Assembly: GCA_964393615.1 (NCBI GenBank)
Contig: CAYMUR010000038.1
Coordinates: 1-42,565 of the forward strand
Origin: CAYMUR01 sp964393615
Lineage (GTDB): Bacteria > Planctomycetota > Planctomycetia > Pirellulales > Pirellulaceae
Reading direction: 5' to 3'
Length of the DNA: 42,565 nt
The notes beneath the pieces are model-generated. The model had not been told where the DNA came from and searched no databases. It worked only from the letters and a program-made list of their open reading frames with translations. Positions 25,435 to 34,280 of this stretch are shown piece after piece. Made by a program: the position numbers and the translations under genes. The first letter of the stretch is position 1. The number at the start of each line of letters is the position of its first letter.

Positions 25435-28383
25435 TTGTCGAGAGTGGAAATAGTGCTCGTGCGAGTGTCGATCCTTTTCGTCGTTATGGTGTGTGGCTTG
25501 CCCAGTACGGCACCTGCCGGGACGGTGGACGGCCGGGATGACCACTTTGAAAAAACAATCCGGCCGTTATTGGCGGAGCATTGCTGGAGTTGTCATGGCG
25601 CCGACGAACGACAGGGTGGGTTGCGTTTGGATAGCCAAGAAGCAATGAGTCGTGGTTCTGAGGCGGGGCCGGTTGTATTACCGGGTAGAGTGGATGAAAG
25701 CCGGCTCATCCAGGTTGTGCGCCGCGGGGGCGATGTGAAGATGCCTCCCGACGAGGCTTTGAGTGATGCAGAGATTGCGAATCTCGTGGCTTGGGTTAAA
25801 GAGGGAGCAGTTTGGCCAACCGCCGTTCCAACGCGACCTGAAAACACATCTCGTAAGAGATCGCTGTTTAGCGAACACGAGAAATCATACTGGGCATTTC
25901 AACAAGTACGTGATCCGCGCCCACCAGCAGTAGAAACAATCGCTTGGTTAAAATCGGACCTTGATCGTTTTATTCTGGCCAAACTGGAGGCGCAGGGCCT
26001 TTCGCCATCGGCTCCAGCCGACAAACGGACATTGCTGCGACGCATTACTTTTGATCTGATTGGATTGCCTCCGAAAACCGAAGAGATGGAGGCGTTCTTA
26101 GCGGACGATTCGCCACATGCCTTTGCCACGGTCGTCGAACGCCTGCTTGGTTCAGCGCATTACGGCGAACGTTGGGGACGGCGTTGGCTGAGTCTGGTGC
26201 GATATGGAGACACCGGCGATATTCCGGGCATCCAGCTGTCGTTGTATTCCTACCGTTATCGTGACTATGTCGTGAAGGCATTGAATGAAGACAAGCCCTA
26301 CAACGAGTTTCTCATGGAACAACTTGCTGGCGACTTGATGCAGCCCGCCGACGACCCTGGTACCACGGCCGAACGGACAATTGCTACCGGCTTCCTTTTG
26401 TTAGGTCCAAAATCGATAACCGAAGGCGATAAAGAGAAGATGGTAATGCAGCTGATCGAAGAACAGATCGATGTTACCAGCCGTGCATTTCTCGGGCTGA
26501 CGATTGCTTGTGCACGCTGCCATGACCATAAATTTGACCCGATTCCGACGCGAGACTATTATTCGTTGGCCGGTATTTTTTTTAGCACTCGGTCGTGGAC
26601 GGATAACAAACACACGGACTCCAAATGGATGGAAAGATTACTGGAAAACGTGCCCGGTGAGACAGAGCCGGTGATGACATTGGCAGTCCAGGATGGAGAA
26701 CCGAAAAATCTGAGGGTCAATATTCGGGGCAGCCACCGCCATTTAGGAGTCGAGGCCCCCCGCAGATTCTTGCAGATCATCGCCGGCGAAGGGCATGATC
26801 CGATAGAGACCCAGGGAAGTGGGCGACTGGAATTAGCCCAATGGATTGCCAATACGGAGAATCCATTAACAGCTCGTGTGATGGTGAACCGCATCTGGCA
26901 GGGACATTTTGGCAAGGGAATTGTGGCTTCGAGTGACAATTTCGGCATTTCAGGGCAACGACCAACTCACCCTGACTTGTTGGATTGGCTGGCTTCTCGG
27001 TTCGTGGAGAACGATTGGTCGATCAAGGCCATGCATCGCCTGATCGTGAACTCGGCCACCTACCAACAACGTAGTCAGACTTCCGTTGGAAATGCCGAAA
27101 TGCCCCGTGAAGTTCGGCAAAACCAATCTCCAGCATTATCCCTTTCGCAATCGGTCGATCCAGACAACCAGTGGTTGTGGCGCATGAATCCCCGTCGGCT
27201 GGAGGCCGAAGAGATTCGAGATGCAATCCTGGACGGAAACGGACAACTTGACTTGACCGTGGGAGGCTCACTGCTGGAAGATTTTGCACGTTATGTCGAC
27301 GCCTTCGTAGATACCCAGCGCGGTTTGTATGCAATTCTATTAACGGGGCGAACCTTCCACCCCTATTACAGCACACGGCGTAGCATTTATCTTCCACTGC
27401 TCCGTCAAAAGGTACCGGAAATTTTTCACTTGTTTGACATGGGTGATGCGAGCACGGTGACTGCCAGTCGCAGTGAAACGACGGTTGCGCCCCAGGCGTT
27501 GTTCATGATGAACAGTGAGTTTATCCGCGAGCAGGCGTTCCATATGGCAAGATACTTACTGGACTTGGAGCTGGCCAATTCTGAGCAACGCGTCCGATTT
27601 GCCTATCAGAAACTTCTCGGTCGCCCGGCCAGTCATGACGAAGTCGCGTCTGCCGTGAATTACATCGGCGAGATCCAACGCACCTTGGAGGCCGAAACAC
27701 CTTCAGCCAAGGATTATTTTCCTGAGGGCGCAGCGTTGCAGATCGTGGCGCACCGCGTTCCGCACCGCCGTACCATGTATGACGCAATCAAGCCGTTACT
27801 CGAGAAACCAAGCGGCGTTCGATTACGATTGTCGGTCACGTCATCCCCTGGAGAGGTTGTTAAAATCGCCAGTGATTCGGTGGTCTGGGAAGTCCTGTCT
27901 GCAACGAGTGCTACCAGGGAAAGTGGCGATTTGCTATCCCATGGTCCTGCAGAAACACTAATCGTCGAACCTGACGACCCCACCCGTGACATTTACAGAG
28001 TGGCGGCTTGTACGAAACAACAGCAGATCACGGGCATTCGGCTTGAGGTGTTGCCTGATCCGAATGAACCGACAGAACGCGCCATTCCGGACCTGTTTGT
28101 CTTGTCGGAGTTCGAAGTGTTTGCTGCCCCACTGGCGGCTCATGACGAAGCGGTTGAGAATCCTAGGCAGCTTCGGTTGCAACACGCTATGCTTCCACAC
28201 GTTGGTCGTGTTGAATCCGTGATGCCATTGATTGACCATGACGCAGCGTCATACTGGCACGTGGGCCCAAAGCCGGGTGAACCAGGAGTGGTCATCTTTG
28301 AAACCACGCAAAACCGCATTGCCGCATGGCAAAGCTGGTGCCGCGCGATGTTTTGTTTAAATGAATTTTTTTATGTGGATTGA
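25435..28383 (+). CDS. PSCyt1-DUF1549-DUF1553 protein, pair B, with embedded extra domain
   Basis: Up to 982 residues; the start is uncertain (TTG 25435, or GTG 25444 or 25453), but any of these leaves a signal peptide (VSILFVVMVCGLPSTAPAG). The PSCyt1 domain carries the haem motif CWSCH (residues 50-54), with the usual MPP later (DVKMPPDEALSD). DUF1549 follows at about 150-355, ending in CARCHDHKFDP. DUF1553 starts near 462 (ARVMVNRIWQGHFG). An extra block of about 190 residues (about 765-957; VLPDPNEP, FVLSEFEVFAAP) interrupts the end of DUF1553, after which the family ending (AWQSWCRAMFCLNEFFYVD) resumes. The block resembles the galactose-binding-like inserts of other PSCyt proteins. It is exported, and haem binding is likely, but the function is unknown. 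First gene of a run reaching 34123. Confidence 0.9.
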   Translation: MSRVEIVLVRVSILFVVMVCGLPSTAPAGTVDGRDDHFEKTIRPLLAEHCWSCHGADERQGGLRLDSQEAMSRGSEAGPVVLPGRVDESRLIQVVRRGGDVKMPPDEALSDAEIANLVAWVKEGAVWPTAVPTRPENTSRKRSLFSEHEKSYWAFQQVRDPRPPAVETIAWLKSDLDRFILAKLEAQGLSPSAPADKRTLLRRITFDLIGLPPKTEEMEAFLADDSPHAFATVVERLLGSAHYGERWGRRWLSLVRYGDTGDIPGIQLSLYSYRYRDYVVKALNEDKPYNEFLMEQLAGDLMQPADDPGTTAERTIATGFLLLGPKSITEGDKEKMVMQLIEEQIDVTSRAFLGLTIACARCHDHKFDPIPTRDYYSLAGIFFSTRSWTDNKHTDSKWMERLLENVPGETEPVMTLAVQDGEPKNLRVNIRGSHRHLGVEAPRRFLQIIAGEGHDPIETQGSGRLELAQWIANTENPLTARVMVNRIWQGHFGKGIVASSDNFGISGQRPTHPDLLDWLASRFVENDWSIKAMHRLIVNSATYQQRSQTSVGNAEMPREVRQNQSPALSLSQSVDPDNQWLWRMNPRRLEAEEIRDAILDGNGQLDLTVGGSLLEDFARYVDAFVDTQRGLYAILLTGRTFHPYYSTRRSIYLPLLRQKVPEIFHLFDMGDASTVTASRSETTVAPQALFMMNSEFIREQAFHMARYLLDLELANSEQRVRFAYQKLLGRPASHDEVASAVNYIGEIQRTLEAETPSAKDYFPEGAALQIVAHRVPHRRTMYDAIKPLLEKPSGVRLRLSVTSSPGEVVKIASDSVVWEVLSATSATRESGDLLSHGPAETLIVEPDDPTRDIYRVAACTKQQQITGIRLEVLPDPNEPTERAIPDLFVLSEFEVFAAPLAAHDEAVENPRQLRLQHAMLPHVGRVESVMPLIDHDAASYWHVGPKPGEPGVVIFETTQNRIAAWQSWCRAMFCLNEFFYVD

Positions 28384-28417
28384 CGCTGGCAGTGTGGGAT
28401 TAGGTTACCATAAAAAG

Positions 28418-28490
28418 ACCAGTTAAAATTATTGCCAAACGATTGCCTGTCGTGAATTGAGCGACTGGCATTCTGCTGGCAATAACTGGT
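28418..28490. repeat. Imperfect inverted repeat between the two pair-B genes
   Basis: ACCAGTT-AAAATT-ATTGCCA (28418-28437) is the complement of TGGCAATAACTGGT (28477-28490) apart from a 6-base bulge, giving 14 paired bases around a 39-base loop. It sits in the 132-base spacer between two same-strand genes and could attenuate or process the transcript. Confidence 0.45.
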
Positions 28491-28515
28491 AGACTTGTAA
28501 AGAGGACGTAACGGG

Positions 28516-30027
28516 ATGGTCAAACGTCAGAGGAATCTTCTTGGGCATGGCGCACCGTTACTGCCCAGGGAGTTGTCTTGCCCGCCTGGTTTCAATCGCC
28601 GACAAATGTTGCAAAACGTGGCCTGTGGATTTGGTCAGGTTGCATTGCTAGGTTTGCTTGGTGATTCGGACCAAGCCGCTGCAGGCCCAGCCGGTTTCAG
28701 AGATCCGCTGATGCCGAAACTGCCGCCGTTACTGCCCAAGGCGAAACGCGTCATTTTTCTTTTTATGCATGGCGGTGTTTCCCAGGTGGATACGTTTGAT
28801 CCCAAGCCGGTGCTGACGGAAAGAGACGGACAGCCATTGCCACCAGAGTGGCAACCAACTGGGCTTCCGCTCGGTCAGAACTTGGACCGGCAAAAGGACC
28901 TTAAATTGATGCGGTCACCGTGGCAGTTCCACCGACACGGCGAGAGTGGGGTGGAGGTGAGCACTCTCTTTCCCCACATTGCCAGCTGCGTCGACGATCT
29001 TTGTGTGGTGCGCTCCATGACGCATGATCTGGTAACGCATGCACCGGCGGGCCAAATAATTCATACTGGTTCCGGCGTTTTCAAATGGCCCAGCTTTGGG
29101 GCGTGGGTACAGTATGGGTTGGGCACCGAAAGCCAGAATTTACCCGGTTTCATTACGATTTGTCCGCCCGCGTCCGATGCGGGGACCTATTTTTATGGTT
29201 CGGCGTTTTTACCGGCAGCGTATCAAGGGACCGCTTTGGGGCAAACCACGGGGGGCGGTCGTTCAGATGACGGCAAGCTGGCCCAGTTTTCTAACCTGCG
29301 TCCCCCGGATCCAGACTCAATGATTCAAAGAATGGAGCTTGATTGGTTGCAGAGGCAAAATCGAAACCACCTCAACCGCGCCAGTCTCAATCCGCAACTG
29401 GAGGCACGAATCGAATCCTTTGAGCTCGCGTTTCGGATGCAGGCGAGCGCTCCCGACGTGGTCGATATGTCCCGTGAGACTTCCGAGACATTGGCGTTGT
29501 ATGGGGTCGGAAAAGGACCGACCGACAACTTTGGTCGAATGTGTTTATTGGCGCGTCGGTTTTCCGAACGAGGAGTGCGTTTTGTGCAAGCTTCCCACAG
29601 TTACAAGTGGGACCAGCACGGTGGGCTCAAATCGGGGCATGAGAAAAATGCGGCGGAGGTTGACATTCCTATCGCCGGCTTGTTGAAGGATTTGAAGCGG
29701 CGCGGTTTGTTGGATGACACCTTGGTGCTGTGGGCATCTGAATTTGGGCGAACTCCGGTGTCGGAAGGGAGCGACGGTCGAGACCACAACCCGTATGGCT
29801 ATACGATCTGGATGGCTGGTGGTGGGGTCAAGGGAGGTATGACCTATGGCGCCACCGATGAAATTGGTTTTTTCACAGTCGAAAACAAGTTTACTATCCA
29901 TGATTTGCATGCTACGATACTGCATCAACTAGGCCTGGACCACGAAAAGCTCACATATCACTACGGTGGCCGAGATTACCGGCCCACCGATGTGCATGGC
30001 AAGGTGGTTCACGATATCCTGGCTTGA
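28516..30027 (+). CDS. DUF1501 protein, pair B
   Basis: 503 residues from ATG 28516, with AGAGGA about 10 bases upstream. A Tat-like leader (FNRRQMLQNVACGFGQVALLGLL, residues 27-49) indicates export. Family blocks are complete: MHGGVSQVDTFDPKP, FHRHGESG, WVQYGLGTESQ, RIESFELAFRMQ, ASEFGRTP, GRDHNPYGYTIWMAGGG and IHDLHATILHQLGLDHEKL. It is closely similar in order and wording to the DUF1501 protein of pair A (shared IESFELAFRMQA, LKRRGLLD-type and TYGATDE-type blocks), so these two are the nearer paralogues of the three. A metal-binding, phosphatase/sulfatase-like fold is known for the family, but no activity is assigned. It follows the PSCyt gene by 132 bases and precedes pair C by 75. Confidence 0.92.
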   Translation: MVKRQRNLLGHGAPLLPRELSCPPGFNRRQMLQNVACGFGQVALLGLLGDSDQAAAGPAGFRDPLMPKLPPLLPKAKRVIFLFMHGGVSQVDTFDPKPVLTERDGQPLPPEWQPTGLPLGQNLDRQKDLKLMRSPWQFHRHGESGVEVSTLFPHIASCVDDLCVVRSMTHDLVTHAPAGQIIHTGSGVFKWPSFGAWVQYGLGTESQNLPGFITICPPASDAGTYFYGSAFLPAAYQGTALGQTTGGGRSDDGKLAQFSNLRPPDPDSMIQRMELDWLQRQNRNHLNRASLNPQLEARIESFELAFRMQASAPDVVDMSRETSETLALYGVGKGPTDNFGRMCLLARRFSERGVRFVQASHSYKWDQHGGLKSGHEKNAAEVDIPIAGLLKDLKRRGLLDDTLVLWASEFGRTPVSEGSDGRDHNPYGYTIWMAGGGVKGGMTYGATDEIGFFTVENKFTIHDLHATILHQLGLDHEKLTYHYGGRDYRPTDVHGKVVHDILA

Positions 30028-30102
30028 GCAGAGGGTGACAAATGCTGTTCCTCACGGTCCGCTGCCATGCCATCCTAATGTGACTGATAAAGAGGGAGCC
30101 AA

Positions 30103-31758
30103 GTGTACAACAACAGGTTTCTCCTTTTTGTTCTTCTTTATCTCTTGCCAGGATCCATCTGGACAGCCGAGCCACTGCATCAAAAAATTGATCAGTTGAT
30201 TGAGTCTCGTGCAAATGGCCTCATGGCCGGCCTGGCTACTGACGCCGAGTTCCTGCGTCGAATCTCGCTTGACCTTCATGGGATTGTGCCCACTGCCGAG
30301 ACGGTGCGCCGTTTTATTCATGACCAGGATCCAGAAAAACGGGCGACATTAATTGATCGCATGTTGACAGCACCAGAATATGCGCGTCGCATGCGAGAAG
30401 TCTTTTCGACCATGCTACTTGAACGGCGAAAAGGGACACTGGTATCTGCCGGAGATTGGAACAATTTCCTGGAACGGTCTTTCGCAGAAAACCAGTCCTG
30501 GGATGGGTTTGTGCGTGCACTGCTACAAGCTGATGCCACCAACGAACAGACGCATGGTTCGGTGAAATTCTTTGTCGACGGTGGACGGGCCGACCACGAC
30601 CAGATGACACAGGATGTGGCCCGGCTGTTTCTTGGCATGAACATCCATTGTGCCCAATGCCACGACCACCCTACGGTTGCGCAGTTCAAGCAGGTTGACT
30701 ACGTGGGATTATTGGCCTACTTGAATCAGAGTGTGGCGGCACAACATTCCGTCTTGCAACGTACGTTTTTGGTTGAAAATGTAGCGCAGGCCAAGGTCGA
30801 TTTTGAATCTGTCTTTGATGTTGGGAACAAACAACAAACGGGACCCCGTTTACCAGATCGGGATGAAATTGAAATCCCAACCTATGAACAGGGACAGGAG
30901 TTCTCCGCACCAGAAAAAGACGGATTACCCGGTGTACCAAAGTTTCGGCCACGACACTTATTGGCAACACAACTGACCGAACCATCCAATCAACGATTCG
31001 TAGACAACGCTGTCAACCGGTTCTGGTTTTTAATGATGGGACGCGGATTGGTTCATCCGCTTGACATGATGCACGACCACAATCCGGCGTCACACCCCGA
31101 ATTACTCCGCTTGCTTTCCGACCAGTTTGTCATTCACCACTTTGACGTTAAATGGCTATTGCGTGAATTGGCGCTAAGCCACGCGTATCAGCGGTCGAGT
31201 CTTTTACCAGAGGGTGTTCGGCCGGAGGACGTGCCGTTGGAATCCTATCGCGTTGCAATTGCAAAGGGAATGTCAGCGGAACAAACGGGATGGAGCATGA
31301 TGCGCGCCACAGGGGTCCTTGAGAAAATCATGGAAACCCCAAAATCTCCCGATGCAGCCTTTACCTTTAAGGATTATATCAACGGGCGCCTGCCCTTGCC
31401 GGATAACTTGAGTGATACGATGCTACTATTCATTTCTGTGTTTGGAAATACTCCCGGCCAGGCAGAGGAAGAATTCCAGCCTTCGATGGGACAGGCTCTT
31501 TTTCTGATGCACGAACGACTTGTGCTGCAGTGGTTGAGTTCTCCTGAGGGCACGCTTGTCAAACGACTAGAATCGGAGAGCGAGGCGACGAAGGTTGCTG
31601 AAGGCTTGTATGTCCACATCCTTAGCCGATTTCCCAGCGATGAAGAAACGGTTGAGCTGGTGAAGTTTCTGGACAACAATCAAGACCATCGTACCGATGC
31701 GATCAGTCAATTCGCTTGGGCGATGCTCACCTCAGCGGAATTCAGATTGAATCACTGA
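30103..31758 (+). CDS. Short DUF1549/DUF1553 protein, pair C
   Basis: 551 residues from GTG 30103, backed by GAGGGAG 5 bases upstream and a signal peptide (FLLFVLLYLLPGSIWTA). It has DUF1549 (EFLRRISLDLHGIVPTAETV, RMLTAPEYARRM) with the haem-like motif HCAQCHDHP near residue 182, then DUF1553 (FVDNAVNRFWFLMMGRGLVHPLD, HPELLRLLSDQFV, ending AMLTSAEFRLNH). It lacks the PSCyt1 domain and is much shorter than copies A and B, with diverged wording, so it is a separate subfamily (the type found with WD40 genes). The role is unknown, and it is exported. Its DUF1501 partner starts 11 bases after its stop, so both are surely co-transcribed. Confidence 0.9.
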   Translation: MYNNRFLLFVLLYLLPGSIWTAEPLHQKIDQLIESRANGLMAGLATDAEFLRRISLDLHGIVPTAETVRRFIHDQDPEKRATLIDRMLTAPEYARRMREVFSTMLLERRKGTLVSAGDWNNFLERSFAENQSWDGFVRALLQADATNEQTHGSVKFFVDGGRADHDQMTQDVARLFLGMNIHCAQCHDHPTVAQFKQVDYVGLLAYLNQSVAAQHSVLQRTFLVENVAQAKVDFESVFDVGNKQQTGPRLPDRDEIEIPTYEQGQEFSAPEKDGLPGVPKFRPRHLLATQLTEPSNQRFVDNAVNRFWFLMMGRGLVHPLDMMHDHNPASHPELLRLLSDQFVIHHFDVKWLLRELALSHAYQRSSLLPEGVRPEDVPLESYRVAIAKGMSAEQTGWSMMRATGVLEKIMETPKSPDAAFTFKDYINGRLPLPDNLSDTMLLFISVFGNTPGQAEEEFQPSMGQALFLMHERLVLQWLSSPEGTLVKRLESESEATKVAEGLYVHILSRFPSDEETVELVKFLDNNQDHRTDAISQFAWAMLTSAEFRLNH

Positions 31759-31769
31759 ACCCTCATCTC

Positions 31770-33047
31770 ATGAATCACTTTCCGTGTCACAGCCCACAAC
31801 ACGAATTTTCACGCCGCCAGGTGCTGGGGACGTTGGTGGGTGGAGCAGCCGGACTCGGAGCCAATGGCTTGTTGAATCCCAGCATTGCTGATGAGTTGAA
31901 GTCCCAGCAGAAAAGTGTGCTCCTGATTTGGCTTGACGGCGGAATGAGCCAGTTTGAGAGCTGGGATCCTAAGCCGGGAACGGAATTTGGTGGTCCTTTC
32001 CGCGCGATTCCAACGACCCTGCCAGGAATCCACGTCAGTGAACTAATGCCTCACACCGCTCAGCAGATGCATCATTTGGCGGTCGTGCGGAGCATGTCTA
32101 CCCAGGACGAAAATCATTCGACGGGAGTTCCACGCATTCTGCGAGGTGATCCCAAGAATCGCGGCGTGCAGTACCCTTATTTGGGCGCTGCCATGGCCAA
32201 ATTAAAAGGTGATTCTGGCAGTGAAATACCGAATTACATTTGGGTCAAGCCGGGATCGGGTGGGTTTATTTGGCAGCACAGTGGATTCCTTGGGGCGGAG
32301 TATGGCGCACTCGCGTTGGGTGATGGCAAGCCTCCGGTTCACATCCACCGTCCCACGGAAATGAGCGCGGAGATTGACCAATCACGAAACAAGCTGCGCA
32401 AACAGTTCAACGCGCGTTTTCGTAATCGCCGTCGAGGAGCGGAGGTCAACGCTTACGAAGCTTCGTTTGACATGGCGGAACAACTGGTTCGCCGGAAAGA
32501 ATTATTCGCCGACTTGTCGCCACAACAGCTGGATCGATATGGATCGCATCCTTTGGGGAGGCATATCCTGCAGTCCAAGCGGCTGATCGAAGCGGGGGCG
32601 TTATTCGTTCAATGCCATTCGTACCACTGGGACACTCATGCTGATAATTTCAATATGCACCTGGACTTGGTACCGCAAATTGACAAGCCATTTGCCGCCT
32701 TGGTCGAAGACTGGCATGCAAGTGGAATGTTGGACAACGTGTTGATCCTGTTGATGTCCGAATTTGGCAGGACGCCAAAAATTAATCAACGGATCGGTCG
32801 GGACCATTGGCCGGAAGCTTGGTCTCTCTGCCTGGCAGGTTGTGGAATTCGCCGTGGCATGGTACTTGGCAAAACGACGGATGACGGTGTCAGCGTTGAT
32901 ACCACCGAGTACGATATCGGCCACATTTTTCACACGGTGTTTGGAGCCATGGGGATTGATTCGGTAGGCGGCGAGTATCACTACAACGGCCAACCGTTGC
33001 CGATTGCTCATGAGGATTGTGAACCGATTAGAGAATTGTTGGCATAG
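31770..33047 (+). CDS. DUF1501 protein, pair C
   Basis: 425 residues. ATG 31770 is preferred to the frame opening at 31716, which overlaps the previous gene; from 31770 the product begins with a Tat-like leader (FSRRQVLGTLVGGAAGLGANGLL). The family blocks are present: WLDGGMSQFESWDPKP, AVVRSMSTQDENHSTG, CHSYHWDTHADNF, MSEFGRTPKIN, GRDHWPEAWSLCLAGCG and IGHIFHTVFGAMGID. It differs from pairs A and B (SQFESWDPKP rather than Q-D-WD or Q-DTFDPKP; GRDHWPEAW), matching the distinct subfamily of its DUF1549 partner. An exported, metal-dependent fold is likely but the activity is unknown. The WD40 gene follows 14 bases later. Confidence 0.92.
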   Translation: MNHFPCHSPQHEFSRRQVLGTLVGGAAGLGANGLLNPSIADELKSQQKSVLLIWLDGGMSQFESWDPKPGTEFGGPFRAIPTTLPGIHVSELMPHTAQQMHHLAVVRSMSTQDENHSTGVPRILRGDPKNRGVQYPYLGAAMAKLKGDSGSEIPNYIWVKPGSGGFIWQHSGFLGAEYGALALGDGKPPVHIHRPTEMSAEIDQSRNKLRKQFNARFRNRRRGAEVNAYEASFDMAEQLVRRKELFADLSPQQLDRYGSHPLGRHILQSKRLIEAGALFVQCHSYHWDTHADNFNMHLDLVPQIDKPFAALVEDWHASGMLDNVLILLMSEFGRTPKINQRIGRDHWPEAWSLCLAGCGIRRGMVLGKTTDDGVSVDTTEYDIGHIFHTVFGAMGIDSVGGEYHYNGQPLPIAHEDCEPIRELLA

Positions 33048-33061
33048 GAGATCCATTCCAA

Positions 33062-34123
33062 ATGTTGTTTGATGTCACCAAGGCCTGGTCCGAAAAAGAG
33101 CTTCGGTATGAACGACAACTCACGGCTTGTCGTTTCAGTCCTTGTGGAACGTTCATTGTGTCCGCCAGCCTCGACTTTGAACTACAACGTTGGAACTTAG
33201 AGACGGAAAGGCGAACTTCTCTGAGCGGACATCCAACCTGGATCGGAGACCTCGCTTTTCACCCTGATCAGCGACGGCTGTATTCCGTGGATTATCACGG
33301 TGGTCTTTTTTGTTGGGATTATACGCAAGAGGCATCACCACTCTTGTGGAAAAAAACAGAGGCCCACCTGAGTTGGGCACGCAAGATCGCTATCAGTCCG
33401 GATGGAAATTATCTGGCGACCGGCGGCAATGACTGTACCGTCAAGGTATGGACAGCCGATGGTCAACCGGTGGCAGTGTTGTCCGGGCACGAAGGCTATA
33501 TTTTCAGCCTGGTGTTTCATCCCGACGGAAAAAGTTTAGTCAGTGGTGATCAGGTAGGCTCCGTCAGGCAATGGGAGATTCCCTCCGGAAAACAAATTCG
33601 TACGTTTGATTTGACTGTGTTGCACACGCGAAAAGAGAACTTTTTAGCGCACGTGGGAGGAGTGCGTTCGCTTGCCATCAATGCCTCGGAGAATCTGCTG
33701 GCATGTGGTGGCATGGCCAACGCCAAAAGTAATGCATTTTGTCCCGGTGATCCCCTGGTTGCCATTCTGGATTTTCGTGACAGCACGGAACGGACACGAC
33801 TGCAGCCATCTCAAAAAGCAGACGGGCCAATTAATTCCTTATGTTTTCTACCGGACGGTACGTTGGCAGGAGTCGGTGAAGGTGCTAAAGGCGCCTCATT
33901 GGCTTTCTGGAAGACCGACCAGCCGTTACCGGTACACAGTATTAAAATGAACAGTGGGTTCCAAGTGGATCTTCATCCTGACAAACTGCGACTGGCTGTC
34001 TCCAGGTTTCAACCGAATGGCCGTGGCGGTAATGGGCTCCATGTGACACCTGAAACCTATGTCGGCAACCATGGTGTGATTGACATCTATCATCTGTATG
34101 AACAGCCGGCTGTTGAGGGATGA
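33062..34123 (+). CDS. WD40 repeat protein coupled to pair C
   Basis: 353 residues from ATG 33062; AGGAG overlaps the end of the previous gene, 10 bases upstream. WD40 repeats are visible: CRFSPCGTFIVSASLDFELQ then RWNL, LAFHPDQRRLYSVD, IAISPDGNYLATGGNDCTV then KVW, LVFHPDGKSLVSGDQ, and LAINASENLLACGG. About six to seven blades fit the length. There is no signal peptide, so the protein should be cytoplasmic while its two upstream partners are exported, which makes a direct complex with them doubtful unless it acts before export. Family knowledge: the triad DUF1549, DUF1501, WD40 recurs in planctomycete genomes, so the link is not accidental. It likely works as a protein-interaction scaffold. 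Confidence 0.88.
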   Translation: MLFDVTKAWSEKELRYERQLTACRFSPCGTFIVSASLDFELQRWNLETERRTSLSGHPTWIGDLAFHPDQRRLYSVDYHGGLFCWDYTQEASPLLWKKTEAHLSWARKIAISPDGNYLATGGNDCTVKVWTADGQPVAVLSGHEGYIFSLVFHPDGKSLVSGDQVGSVRQWEIPSGKQIRTFDLTVLHTRKENFLAHVGGVRSLAINASENLLACGGMANAKSNAFCPGDPLVAILDFRDSTERTRLQPSQKADGPINSLCFLPDGTLAGVGEGAKGASLAFWKTDQPLPVHSIKMNSGFQVDLHPDKLRLAVSRFQPNGRGGNGLHVTPETYVGNHGVIDIYHLYEQPAVEG

Positions 34124-34280
34124 TGCCACGAGCTAAAGGCGTGCTTGTATTCGATACCCCTGTCGCTGCAGGATGTCCCAGCAATGGTGATCTCCGGGAG
34201 GAACTCCTTGACTGGCAATGACCTTGATTTAAAATATCGGTATCATGACGAGGAATTCGCCAACAACAGGAGGAGTGAAA

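Noticed and set aside
25131..25541. Plus-strand frame of 136 codons before the pair-B PSCyt gene
   Set aside because: It overlaps the leader of the PSCyt gene in another frame and shows no motif or ribosome site.
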